DNA from: Scedosporium boydii
Taxonomy: Eukaryota; Ascomycota; Sordariomycetes; Microascales; Microascaceae
Reading direction: 5' to 3'
Assembly (NCBI GenBank): GCA_002221725.1
Contig: NJFT01000028.1
Span: 62,001 to 126,000 of the forward strand
Length of the DNA: 64,000 nucleotides
Shown: in pieces, positions 21,822 through 31,811 of the stretch
Position numbering within the stretch: the first letter of the stretch is position 1
Layout: the number at the start of each line of letters is the position of its first letter
Notes under the pieces: generated by a model
The model's database searches: none
Told to the model about the DNA's origin: nothing
What the model saw: only the letters and a program-made list of their open reading frames with translations
Translations under genes and position numbers: made by a program

Positions 21822-23456
21822 CTACGCTTCCACCCATCCCAATGTGTCCACCTCACGCTCCCAGAAGCCCTCTTCGTCTAGCTCACCCGTCCACCCCTCT
21901 GGCTTGACCAATGTCCCCGGCACCGCTTCGTCCACTCCGACTATCTCTTTAAGCTTTGGTAGGCTCTCTCCTTTCTTTTCAAGGAGCTCCATAACGTGGC
22001 TGTCCATATCCGCACTTTTCCCTTTCTCGTATCCGTATAGACAAAGATACTCTAGATTGGGAGGGAGTACGTCAACGAGGCGGAACGCAGGCGGGTTGCG
22101 TAGGGTTACCGAATTAAATATGAGTTCGCCAAGGATAGCTCGGATACTGATACTTAGCTGAGTCAACGCCGTATAGTCACGAAGACTCCCAATCTTGTTA
22201 CCATATTCTCGGCTATCCTCGATGTGGTGCGGGAGGAGAGGGCCTGTGCTGATGGCCTTGTCTAGGTGAAAGTATTTATCGCATAGCCTTTCGTTTTCTA
22301 GTTCCTCTTCCGCCATTTCCTCGTCCAATTCTTCGGCATGGTCGGTGAATGCCGAGCCTAAATCCAGATCCAATACTCGGAGCGTATCCTTGTGCTGGCG
22401 GAGAGACTTGGCCAAGAAAGCCAAATCGACTAATGTCATATACTTGTCCGAGATATTCAAGCGATAGAACGATAGAGAGAGCTCCTGGAGCCCAATGGGA
22501 ATGCGGATCAAAGTGGCAAGCGTTTCGCTGGAGATATCCGAATATCCAAGGTGAATCTTCTTAATACTGGTAGAGGTCTTGGGCGGGAACAGTTGTCGCT
22601 CCGGTTGATATTCCGACACAGCGTCCATTGAGATGCTTGTTACCTGAGGCAGCCGGTGGAAGTATCTAATAATATCCAAGAGTTCGACAGCATCATAATA
22701 TCTACTATCGTAGAGAGGGTCCTCGAACCCGTGATGTCTTATATGCCTCAGTTCCTGAAGGGCCGGTCGAGAAACTAGGCCATAGTTTGACTTGAGGAGG
22801 TAATCTTCCAACGGTCCACGGCGGATTGAGCTGCCGATGTAGAAGGTTTTGATGTTTGGACAAAGCGATAGAAGAAGCGCCGTCGCAGTAGATGCGTAGC
22901 TGCCATAAAGTCCCTGCTGAAAGTCATACTCGTCGTGCTCGGGATACTCGTTTGGTGCCGGGGCGTACGGGGGAGGTTGGACGCGACTCCTCCACCAATC
23001 CAACGCATCTACCATCTGTTGCGTAGCCTCAATGCCTAGGCCGAGGTCTTGAATATAGCTCTTGATGGCTGCGTGGTCATTTTCGCTAATGGACTTATGC
23101 GGCCGGTATCTGTCGGACCCGCCCCAGTGACGGGTCCAAGGCGCACTAATGAAGGGGGAACTCCATGCGTTTGTATCTGTGAAGAATTCCTCAACTGACG
23201 ACGCGAGTTTCGGATTCTCGATGTACGCCGCGATGAGAGGATACGCCCGTTCCAAGTCCCCGCCCCAAATCAGTCGGATTCGCTTGTACTGAGATGTCAC
23301 GATGCTTCGGGTGGAAAGCAGATTCCGGTGATTATAAAAGACCCTGAGACCTAGCCTGAAGATGGAGTTTTGTGCAACCGCCGATCGACCTCGAGCACAA
23401 AAGCGGAGTCTAAAAGCCGGGTATGAAACGGCGTGTTGTGCAGCGCGAGAGAGCAT
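21822..23456 (-). CDS. F-box/LRR-like hypothetical protein, F-box not visible
   Basis: A 544-codon frame starts at the ATG at 23456 (MLSRAAQHAV). The segment KRIRLIWGGDLERAYPLIA followed by leucine-spaced strands (LQELSLSFYRLNISDKYM, TLRVLDLDLGSAF, NLEYLCLYGYE) resembles the many fungal F-box/ribonuclease-inhibitor-like proteins that act as substrate adaptors of SCF ubiquitin ligases. The acidic tail ends in a Trp-rich stretch (EGFWEREVDTLGWVEA). No F-box (LP..LL..I..L) is seen at the N terminus. Upstream in-frame sequence has only a GTG, and a possible ATG at about 23499 is in another frame. The protein may be N-terminally truncated or may lack the F-box. The substrate is unknown. Confidence 0.65.
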   Translation of the reverse strand: MLSRAAQHAVSYPAFRLRFCARGRSAVAQNSIFRLGLRVFYNHRNLLSTRSIVTSQYKRIRLIWGGDLERAYPLIAAYIENPKLASSVEEFFTDTNAWSSPFISAPWTRHWGGSDRYRPHKSISENDHAAIKSYIQDLGLGIEATQQMVDALDWWRSRVQPPPYAPAPNEYPEHDEYDFQQGLYGSYASTATALLLSLCPNIKTFYIGSSIRRGPLEDYLLKSNYGLVSRPALQELRHIRHHGFEDPLYDSRYYDAVELLDIIRYFHRLPQVTSISMDAVSEYQPERQLFPPKTSTSIKKIHLGYSDISSETLATLIRIPIGLQELSLSFYRLNISDKYMTLVDLAFLAKSLRQHKDTLRVLDLDLGSAFTDHAEELDEEMAEEELENERLCDKYFHLDKAISTGPLLPHHIEDSREYGNKIGSLRDYTALTQLSISIRAILGELIFNSVTLRNPPAFRLVDVLPPNLEYLCLYGYEKGKSADMDSHVMELLEKKGESLPKLKEIVGVDEAVPGTLVKPEGWTGELDEEGFWEREVDTLGWVEA

Positions 23457-24318
23457 CTCCTCTGAAAACTCGTCGGTTGACGTGCACACTCGAACATTAT
23501 TCGTTTTCTTCCTGTTCTGGTCTCAGGCTCTCCGATATTGTGAATAAATATTGACTCGGAGTCTCCTGAATCCCTCCCGAGGTGCTCGATTATATTGTGA
23601 GATAACTAGTATGTCCTGTAGTCATTCTCGTGATGGACGCGAGGAGACCGCACCGATTAAGGGAATATTTGGTGAGGGCCAGTTTCACAAGCGCTTGGCA
23701 GTAACCCAAGGGGCACCAGTGGTGGAAGCGTGGCACGTGTGGCTCGAACGTCTTGGTCGAGAAAAGGTCGTTCGTGGACTAATATATTGAGTCGACGCCT
23801 TCAGACCTATTAATTATCCGACATATCTATATCTATATAATATAAAATAAATATATATACTTATGTTGGAAGATGGACAGATTTTTAAGATTATGAAAAT
23901 CAAAACTCCAGGAAAGACTGGATTATGGAGTAATAAGCGTATGAAATGGTGTAATTACTAGACCTGACGGGAAGAACCATCCGACAAGTAGTCGGGTGCG
24001 AGAGAAGCTTCCGCTATTTAACGAAAGTGATATCGGCCCTCTCCTTCTATTATTTAGTGCTAAATGTTTGGAGTATAGGTGGCTTCGTCTCACTAGGACC
24101 GTGTTGTCTTTAGTCCCACAAGGTTGTCCAGATTCAGGTCTTTCTTCAGACTCTCGAGTTCACCCAACTCGGGAATCAGAGCCTCCGCCGTACCTGGTGG
24201 TAGGCCGGTTTTGATGATATCTGGCCTATAGCCTCATTGATGATGATGCCGAAATGCATCAATTCGCTGCTTGCCCGGCGTAGTATGGAAACACGTCCTT
24301 CTCAAACTTAGTCCATAA
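23457..24318. other. AT-rich intergenic patch
   Basis: About 23810-23970 is strongly AT-rich with TATATA and AATAAATA strings, unlike its surroundings. Such patches in ascomycetes often mark RIP-mutated repeats, but no repeat unit is recognisable. No gene is supported. Confidence 0.45.
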
Positions 24319-24717
24319 GGCACTCAGTCCAGTCAAGTCGTCCCGAGAATTTTCAGCCAAACCCGCTTCCCGACGGAGGTTAATGGAGATGTCAAAGCGG
24401 TTCTTGAAGGACTCGGCATCAGCACCGCGGACGAGTACCCGCCGCCACCGGAAGTAACCACCACTTCAGCCGCCGCAGGAGGCACCACTACAGCCCCACC
24501 GGTGACGTCGGCCTCCGGCGGCCCTCCGGCCCCCACGCAGCCGGGCACGGTCAGCTACTGCACCCGGTGGCACGAGGTTGTGTCTGGTGACGGCTGTTGG
24601 GCGATTTACACGGCGTATAACATTCCTGCGGAGGACTTCTACTTGTGGAACCCTGAGGTGGGCCAGGATTGTTCTGGCCTTTGGCTTGGCTACGCCGTTT
24701 GTGTTGGTATCGACTAG
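24319..24717 (+). pseudogene. orphan LysM-domain C-terminal fragment
   Basis: A frame open from just after a TAA at 24316 to a TAG at 24717 reads a Thr/Pro/Ala linker and then one LysM module: CTRWHEVVSGDGCWAI, then IPAEDFYLWNPEVG, CSGLWLGYAVCVGID. LysM modules bind chitin or other GlcNAc polymers, and secreted fungal LysM effectors often end in a VCVGV-like tail. Here there is no signal peptide and no in-frame ATG before the module (the first is inside the linker at 24502), and the region upstream is AT-rich. I read it as the surviving 3' exon of a truncated gene. An undetected upstream exon is possible. Confidence 0.55.
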
Positions 24718-25321
24718 GAAGGAAATCTGTATTCTTTCTCTGTTCGGGTCGTGCGGGAGACTTTTTGTCTTTCAGCCTCTTGGAAGATGGAGGCAGCTCC
24801 ATTGTGAACCAGCTTCGCTGAGGGGCGCCACTGCTCTTTTTTGGCCCTTCTTCTCTCCCATGCGGCCTGGTGGTAGTTGTCTCCCGCGTGAGTATGTTGT
24901 GTGTTCTCCACTTCATTATTTTTGTTTTTTTCTCTTTTTTGAATAATATAAGTCCTTCCTATTAAAAGGATGCACAGCTGCGGAAACCGGGCATACTAAT
25001 TAAATAGTACATTGATGTATTGTTCATTTTTATACCTGAAGCGCGGGGTATTAGCATGTCTCCGATTTGTGGAAGAGGATCGGAATTCTCCTCTAGGCTA
25101 ATATTTATTCTATATAACATCGACGACGACGTATCTATGAGCCAGTGACACTTCGAGCAAGGGTGGCAGATTGGGTCTTGGGTCGCCAGTATCTTATCGC
25201 AATATGAAGTGTACTGGATGTGGCATTCATTAGATGATTTTATCAATGAAGTCACGTAAGTGGATCAGGCTCGAGAGGGTTTGCAGTCGGGAGATGGGGC
25301 AAAGAGGCAGCGACAGGGGGA
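24718..25321. other. intergenic
   Basis: 3' flanks of the LysM fragment and of the HET gene. No gene is seen. Confidence 0.5.
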
Positions 25322-27585
25322 CTATTTAACAATGAGAACAGAAGGGAACATCGAGTCGATATAGTCGTCAAGCTCTGGCGGCCGGGCCATCTCATCGTCG
25401 GCGGAGCTCACCGAGGGGAAGTCTGAATCGTCCTTCACGCCGAGTTCGTTTTTCATGAACCCGAGCAGAAAGCAGGATCCTACGAGTTGGTAGGTCCGTG
25501 CCGAGTCGCAACCCCCGGGCGGTGTGGCCGGTAAGTTATCGTCGAAATGGCGCAGGACGAGTGGCGTAGAACATCGCCAAATCACATATATGTCGTCTCC
25601 TTCCTGCATTCCCGGCGGGCCGACGCCAAGATAGCCTGTGGTCGTCTGATAGATGCTATATTCACGGTCCATCCAGGAGGAGATCCTAGACAAAAAAAGC
25701 TCCTAAGAGGGCATCCCGCCGCTTCCCTTGACAACGTCAACACCCCGTCTTCGTATGACCGGGTGATCACGTAGCTCCGAGAGACTCTGGCCAGGAAAGC
25801 CCTGGCGTAGAACATCATCACTGAATGTGCTCAAATCTATCTCCGTTCGCATATTGTGGGTATGATTAGGAAAATACTCATCCTTGAGTGTCTTCAGGAA
25901 GTGGAGATTCGGGTCTAGCCCAAGTTTGGTAAGGGACTCTTCGAGGAGTTTGCCGGTTTCATCCTGGGAAGCTTCTTCGGGGAGGATGAAAGAAAGGAAA
26001 TCTAGCACCGTGGAAGTGACCTGATCGAAATCTCCGTCGTCAAAGTCTCTCGATTTTTCAAATTCCCCCAGTGGATGATCAAGGTAGAATGTTCTTAGGA
26101 GAGCCTGCATAAGTGGAATACCGGTTTTGTAGCGAGGTGGCTGTTCGGAAGATGACCCGCGAAGGCTGCAACACATGTCGAAAAGCGCCCTCGACTTCGG
26201 CGGAGTGCTCCGCCAGATCTTCGATATGCTATCACAGTAGGAGCCCTGTAGGGTCACTGCGAACCCATGCGAAAGGTTCGCCAGCTGCGTCGACCGAGGA
26301 GGACCGGGAAAAGGATCGATCCACCCGCTAGCCTCGTACCATTCGGGGCTAATCGGGTTTCGCCAGTGTGAATTGGATATAGCTTGCCAATCTGGAATCC
26401 AGGATGGAAGGTCCGGTGATGTTGCAATGCCCAAACCGTTACCCGCACAAAGGAGGAGGTTGAAGAGCTCATACCATATGCACCCGAGCCCAAACTTCAT
26501 GTACACTTCCCTAACAGGGAGCTGATAATCGGGTTGGATAGGGAGCTCACAAATTCCCAGGAGCCCGAAAAGCTTGTCTCTAGGATCAGTTGCACGATGC
26601 GCCGATGTTCGGAAGAGGGTGTGTAGGGCGTACGGCAGAAGGATCTTCCCGTTGATTTGAAGGCTTTGCCGGCCCCCTTCCTTATACTCTCGGATAAGTT
26701 CGATGTTATCCCACCGTAATTTGGACGTGCCCTCAAATGGTGACCAGAGGCTGGAATGGTACACTCTGAAACCGTCCAGAATTGTTGGAATTTGGCTGGC
26801 GAATCTCTTGGCGTCCCTGAGCTCTTTCCATGACAATGGCGCTGTGCCAGGTAAGACCAAGATGACATCTCGAGCAAGAACTATTTCCTGGACGATCCAT
26901 ATTCTGGTCCAATAGGATAGGTCAAGAAACGCTTGAACAGACTCCCAAGCGTTTTCATGTAACGCTGATGCAAGTTCTTGAAATATCTCTGCTGTTTTCC
27001 CTTCGTCATCAGTTGTAGCGTGGACTGCTGGAATATATTGTCGGCGCGGGAGTCCTGAGAATCCTGACTAGGCGACGTTTTCCGGCCAGCCTCGCTCAAA
27101 AGACGGTTCCATGCGCGACCAAGTTCCCGTATGGCTTCAGCCCCATGCTTTGCCAAGTCATTCCCCGAGCCTAAATGAGAAATGACGATTGAAGCGGACT
27201 TGTAAATCAAGTCCATGCGCCCAATCTGATCGGCTTTCTCGGCGGTGTCGGCTTGATTGATACACAGGGCATCGACCCAGATAAATGCCGGAGGGTTGAA
27301 ATCTGGCTTCGCCGAAGTCTTGAATTCGTCGCGAAAGAATCGAAGCGCGACCGCTAGGTTAATACCAACCCTGAATGGCTTGTTGTCAAGCGTGATGAGT
27401 TCTGATCCCAGTGATGGACTTCCCCAAACGTAAGACAGCGCCGCAAATGGTGGGTGATGGTCTAGATATGACGGCTCTAAATGGCATATCAGCGGGCCGT
27501 TGATTTCTGTGGGCTCATGAACGGCGAGTAAGCGAAAGGATGGCCGCGAGGTATCGAGTGAAGGATAAATGAAGTTCGACGCCAT
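25322..27585 (-). pseudogene. HET-domain (heterokaryon incompatibility) gene, disabled
   Basis: The start is the ATG at 27585 (MASNFIYPSLD). HET motifs follow in order: FAALSYVWGSP, AFIWVDALCINQADTAEKADQ, LIYKSASIVI, then YWTRIWIVQEIVLA, ALHTLFRTSAHRATDPRDKLFGLLG and a C-terminal GYLGVGPPGM / LVGSCFLLGFM region. HET proteins trigger regulated cell death in vegetative incompatibility. The frame changes between about 27090 and 27030: the upstream frame runs to a stop at 26881 while the conserved IWIVQE block lies in another frame, and no credible donor explains the shift. A second interruption is an in-frame TAG at 25703-25705. The C terminus resumes in the same frame to 25322. A short intron with a weak GTCATA donor could remove that stop. 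Best read as a recent pseudogene. Confidence 0.7.
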
Positions 27586-29177
27586 GTCGAGAGATAAAGA
27601 AGCAGGTATTGAAATTAGCACAGCCCCTGAAGCATAAAGGAAATATCGTCCTTGTGAAACCTGACAAGGACGAGCAGGAGTTTTTAACAGAAGATGCAAC
27701 TGGAATCTAGGGGGAAGTGCCAGGCATGCCCATTTTCAATCCTCCAAATCTCGTCATGTGCAAGCCTGGTGGCCCCATCTCTGGGATGAGGTCGACTGTC
27801 TCTTGGTAGGAAATGCCTCACTGGAGGAGGGACATCAAAGCTGCATTAGCGGACTGGTCGTAGCCAAGAGGAGAAGCCGAGATGTGTGCAGCATCATGAT
27901 GACAGGCCTAGCCAGCCGAACCCAGCAGCGCATTCCATTTCAGGCCTAAATGACTTCCGAGTCCATTATGTAGCCAGCCAGACAGTGGTTAGATTTTCCC
28001 TATAAAGGGTTCCGCTATGCTGCTATGGAGAGTCAACTGTAAATTCGAAGAAGAAACGGAAACGAAGTGGCATTGAGTGTGGGAAACTCAATGGGGCCAG
28101 TTCAAATTCCAGTTGATCCAGTCCACATAGGTGCCGTCATTTCAAACAATTACCTCATTACGAAGTACGTAGGCTTCTTCTCAATTGTCACTTCTCATTT
28201 CTCAACTCTCCATCTCTCAACACATCAAATGCGGCTGATGAGATGGCGCGGGGCATTTCCCGTGACGAAACAGTCGAGCACACTTCTAGAATTCGACGTG
28301 GAACACACAACCCCAACATGTCACGTCCGATCAATTGACGTTTGCGTAGCCCCCGAGGTTAGAGTGGCATTCCTGCATCTGCCATTACCACATTCTGAAG
28401 CATTAGACTTGCGCCTGGCTGTGGCGTGCAGTGTGCGGCACGAGGCAGAAGTAGCGACACGCAGCACTGTAAATAAAGAAAGACCCTTGCGCCTGAAGCT
28501 GTCATCAATTGATCCATTCAAGCGCAGCAAGGTCCAAGGTCTGGTCGCAGCTGCCCCACTCCCACTGCCGCCAGCCATCGTCGTCATTGATCGCTCGCAT
28601 TGATGCCACCCACCTTCTCACCTTCTGACGGTGAACTGCCAACTGACCAGTGACCTCCTTCCAAAAACTCAACTCCCCCCCCATTGATGCTACTTCAGCG
28701 TTGTATTCCTGCCAAATATCTCCAAATATCCTTGGCATCTACACACACATGAGCATTTCCGAGGATTCCCAAGAACAAACAAACATTTAACCTTTCCCGA
28801 CATCACCTTCCTCAACCCTCCACGCCACGATACTTCGTATATTCTCCCATTGCCAACACGAATCCTCTCCCCATCTGGTCCATCGAAATTCATCCTGCCA
28901 ACCTGGCCAATTTTCAAGTTTTGACCAACAGAATTCCAGACTCGGAGATTGCCTTACCGCTATTTGAAGACTTGACTCTTTTTTAATGGGTTCCTCGGCT
29001 ACCTAAAAGAGACCACATCCAACCACTTCATCCCAATATCGCTCCTTCCTCCGGCGACCCCGGGAGGGGAAAACACCAGACAAAAAAAGAAGAGAAAAAA
29101 TAGAAAAACAATCAACAAACAACAAACCATTCACTTCCCACTTCTAAGCTTTCGCCCTGTCTTATTATCGGTTTTCC
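27586..29177. other. intergenic
   Basis: About 1.6 kb, the divergent promoter interval between the HET gene and the phosphoesterase gene. Minus-strand frames at 28505-28738 and 28690-28917 have ordinary composition but no motif, so I do not call them genes. Confidence 0.45.
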
Positions 29178-30650
29178 ATGAGGGTCCGGGCCGCTGTGCC
29201 CAACGCCTTACCCGCATCCAATTCGACAGCAGCCAACGAAATTCAGACCACGCCGCATCGCACAAGAAAGAATATACTCAGAAGATCCTGTTTCTGCCTC
29301 CCCTTCCCTTCCTTTTCTTCTTCTTCTTCCTCTGCCTCCCGCCGCCTCTCGACATCTCATCAAACGCAGGAAAATCCCACGACCACCGTTGCAATGGGTC
29401 CGATGCCATCCTCCTCCGCCGCCACTACCACCACCACTGCCCCTCCTCCGGGCACGAGCACCACCTCCAATTACTTCCACACCGACCCCGCGGCGCCCAC
29501 CATCAAGACGAGAATCCTTATCATATCAGACACCCACGGCGTCAAACCAACCGAGCATCTCCCCGCGCAAACCGAAACCACTTCGTCGCCGTGCACGCTC
29601 TACGGCCACACTTCCTCGCGCTCAGCATTCCACTATCCCCTCCCCGCCGCTGATGTCGTCATCCACTGCGGCGACCTCACGAAACGCTCGTCGGCCGATG
29701 AATACCGCTCGACGATATCCATGCTACGCCAGATCGAGGCCCCCGTCAAGATCGCCATAGCGGGGAACCACGACCTGTCGCTGCACCAGGAATACATCAA
29801 GGAGAACATCGACGACGTGTCCAAAGACCAGCCGAGCCTCGTCTGGCTTGCCCGCCATGTCGCCTCGCACGCGGAAGCGAAGAGCATCGTCGCCGAGAAC
29901 AAGGGCATTACCTATCTCGAGGAGGGCGCGCAGGAGATCGTGCTGCCCAACGGCGCCAAGCTCCGTCTTTATACGAGTCCCTGGACGCCCTCCTACGGCA
30001 GCTGGGCCTTCCAGTACGACGGCGGCCGTTCTTTCAACATACCCCCCGGCGTAGACTTGGCCGTCACGCATGGCCCGCCGCTGGGGGTCCTCGACTACGC
30101 TATGAGCGGCGACTACGCAGGCTGCCCCATCCTCTTCTCGTCCATTCGAAAGGCGCGTCCACGTGTCCATTGCTTCGGGCACATCCACGAGGCATGGGGA
30201 GCGTACTACGGCCATTGGGCTGCGGAGACCACGCCTCGCTCACAAGCGGGGGCCTCCGGCACGGAGGGATTCGCCGGCAGCACGACATGCGGTACAAGCG
30301 CGACGTATACGAATTCTTACCACGATAACTACTCTGACTCAGAGTCGGACGCCGAGAGACCGCCGCCGCAGACCCTCGAATCCTTCGACGCGGAACGCTC
30401 GCGCACGATAGAAAACGTCAGTTCGATACAGCTCCACCGACATGACTCCGCGGAGGAGATTGCGAGGAAGAAGGAGAAGTACGCCAAGTTCTCTGCTGAG
30501 GGATGTTATCCGCTCGATATTACGCCGGAGGGTGATACGTTCGTGGAGCGGGGGAAGCAGACTTTGTTTCTTAATGCGGCGATATTGGATCGGAGATACA
30601 AGATTGCGCATTTCCCTTGGCTGGTGGAAATTGACCTGCCCAAGGCGTAA
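29178..30650 (+). CDS. calcineurin-like metallophosphoesterase
   Basis: An intronless 490-codon frame. The metal-binding signature of calcineurin-like phosphoesterases is complete: ILIISDTHG (about residues 113-121), VVIHCGDLT (160-168), IAGNHDL (194-200), AVTHGPP and CFGHIHEAWG. The layout resembles the small MPPED1/239FB-type group of fungal and animal proteins (a remembered resemblance). The active site holds two metals and hydrolyses phosphoester bonds; the substrate is unknown. The N-terminal 100 residues are Ser/Thr-rich and low complexity. A second in-frame Met at residue 73 (29394, MGPMPSS) could be the real start, since the first 72 residues resemble 5' UTR sequence. An acidic insert (YSDSESDAERPPP) precedes a conserved C-terminal segment. 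Confidence 0.85.
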   Translation: MRVRAAVPNALPASNSTAANEIQTTPHRTRKNILRRSCFCLPFPSFSSSSSSASRRLSTSHQTQENPTTTVAMGPMPSSSAATTTTTAPPPGTSTTSNYFHTDPAAPTIKTRILIISDTHGVKPTEHLPAQTETTSSPCTLYGHTSSRSAFHYPLPAADVVIHCGDLTKRSSADEYRSTISMLRQIEAPVKIAIAGNHDLSLHQEYIKENIDDVSKDQPSLVWLARHVASHAEAKSIVAENKGITYLEEGAQEIVLPNGAKLRLYTSPWTPSYGSWAFQYDGGRSFNIPPGVDLAVTHGPPLGVLDYAMSGDYAGCPILFSSIRKARPRVHCFGHIHEAWGAYYGHWAAETTPRSQAGASGTEGFAGSTTCGTSATYTNSYHDNYSDSESDAERPPPQTLESFDAERSRTIENVSSIQLHRHDSAEEIARKKEKYAKFSAEGCYPLDITPEGDTFVERGKQTLFLNAAILDRRYKIAHFPWLVEIDLPKA

Positions 30651-31133
30651 GGGGTCGAGGAGCTGGAGGAGAGGCGAAAGAGTATATTTATTCATAGGAG
30701 AGAGAAAGACAAGAGAGCAGGAGCCCATATTGTGGGAGGGTACGATTAAGTGTTATGAAGAAATTAATGCTCATGTAGACTTATTCTGTCGGTTTGTATT
30801 CTTGTTTCCACAACTCGCAACGACCATAGCATCACTTAAGGCATCATGTATATCCAAGGTCAATTTCAAAGCACAAAAGGGCAGAGAGAAGGGGATATTC
30901 TCATCAAGTTATTGTTCTCGGGTTTCCGGTAGCGCTTTCTAGAAGCACCAGCGGCCACCTCGAAGAGGGTTATTAATTACTAAAGTTGTGTGAAAGAAGC
31001 TTTTTCATCGGTCCCATACATCGAATCGTATCCAAACACATTAAACAACACCTTTTTGTTACCCACATCCCATTAAGTGTCATCAACAACTCCGGCAACT
31101 TCAAAATCACCCAGCTACCACAGCAGTCCCAAT
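30651..31133. other. 3' intergenic region between convergent genes
   Basis: Lies between the ends of the convergent phosphoesterase and CFEM genes. No gene is seen. Confidence 0.5.
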
Positions 31134-31811
31134 TTAGAGGGCGAGAAGGGCAGCAAGGAAAGCAACACCACCGAACGCAGCGTTGGCAACAGCGCCACTG
31201 GTTCCAGAGCCATTGCCATTGCCGTTACCCGAACCAGTCTCCTCAGAGCCACCCGAGGACTTGGAAGGAGTAGGCCTTCCATTGCCACCGGTACCGGTAG
31301 CAGTAGAGTTGCTACCACCAGTAGGGACAGAAGACTCGCTAGCAGTAGCAGAAGGCTCGCTGGTCTCGGAAGCAGAGGCGGTAGCGTCGTCGGTGGCGGA
31401 GGCGGCCTCGGAGGAAGAAGCGGGGGGAGCCTCGGAGGAGGCACCGCCGGCGCCGGCGCAGAGGACGTTGCCGGCCTGGGCGGCTTTGGCGAGGTCGGCG
31501 GGGTTGGTGCAGGAGGTGGTCAGGCAGGTGACGAGGGCGGGGTTGGAGGCGAGCTTGGCGAGGTTTTCGGTGGTGCAGGCGCAGGCGGTGTCTTCGACCG
31601 TGCAGCCGATGGCGGTGATTCCGTCGACAACGCACTTAGCCTGAGAGTGTTGAAGAGGATATGTTAGCGGGACATGTCAAGGAGAGCTTTCGAAGGGGGC
31701 CGAGGCGATGGAATTGGGACGTACAGCGCAGTCGGGGACGGCATCGCCGAAGGGGTTCTGGGCGGCGACGAGGCCGGCGAGAAGGGCGAGGGTGGCAGCA
31801 GAGTACTTCAT
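31134..31811 (-). CDS. CFEM-domain GPI-anchored protein
   Basis: Two exons, 31811-31725 and 31640-31134, flank an 84-bp intron (GTACGT...CTCAG) and give about 197 residues. A signal peptide (MKYSAATLALLAGLVAAQ) is followed by a CFEM domain with the expected eight cysteines: PDCA, AKCVV, IGCTVEDTACACT (three), VTCLTTSC (two), NVLCAG. The Asp in VEDTAC is at the position that coordinates heme iron in known CFEM proteins. A Ser/Thr/Ala-rich linker, a GNGNGNGSGTSGA stretch and a hydrophobic C terminus (GGVAFLAALLAL) indicate GPI anchoring to the membrane or wall. CFEM proteins act in heme/iron acquisition or host interaction; which applies here cannot be told. Confidence 0.93.

Noticed and set aside
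28505..28917. Two consecutive minus-strand frames between the HET and phosphoesterase genes
   Set aside because: Trp-rich but motif-free; no splice signals join them convincingly.
31077..31667. Gly/Ala-rich plus-strand frames opposite the CFEM gene
   Set aside because: Antisense of the Ser/Thr/Ala-rich linker; the minus-strand signal peptide, eight Cys and intron explain the region.
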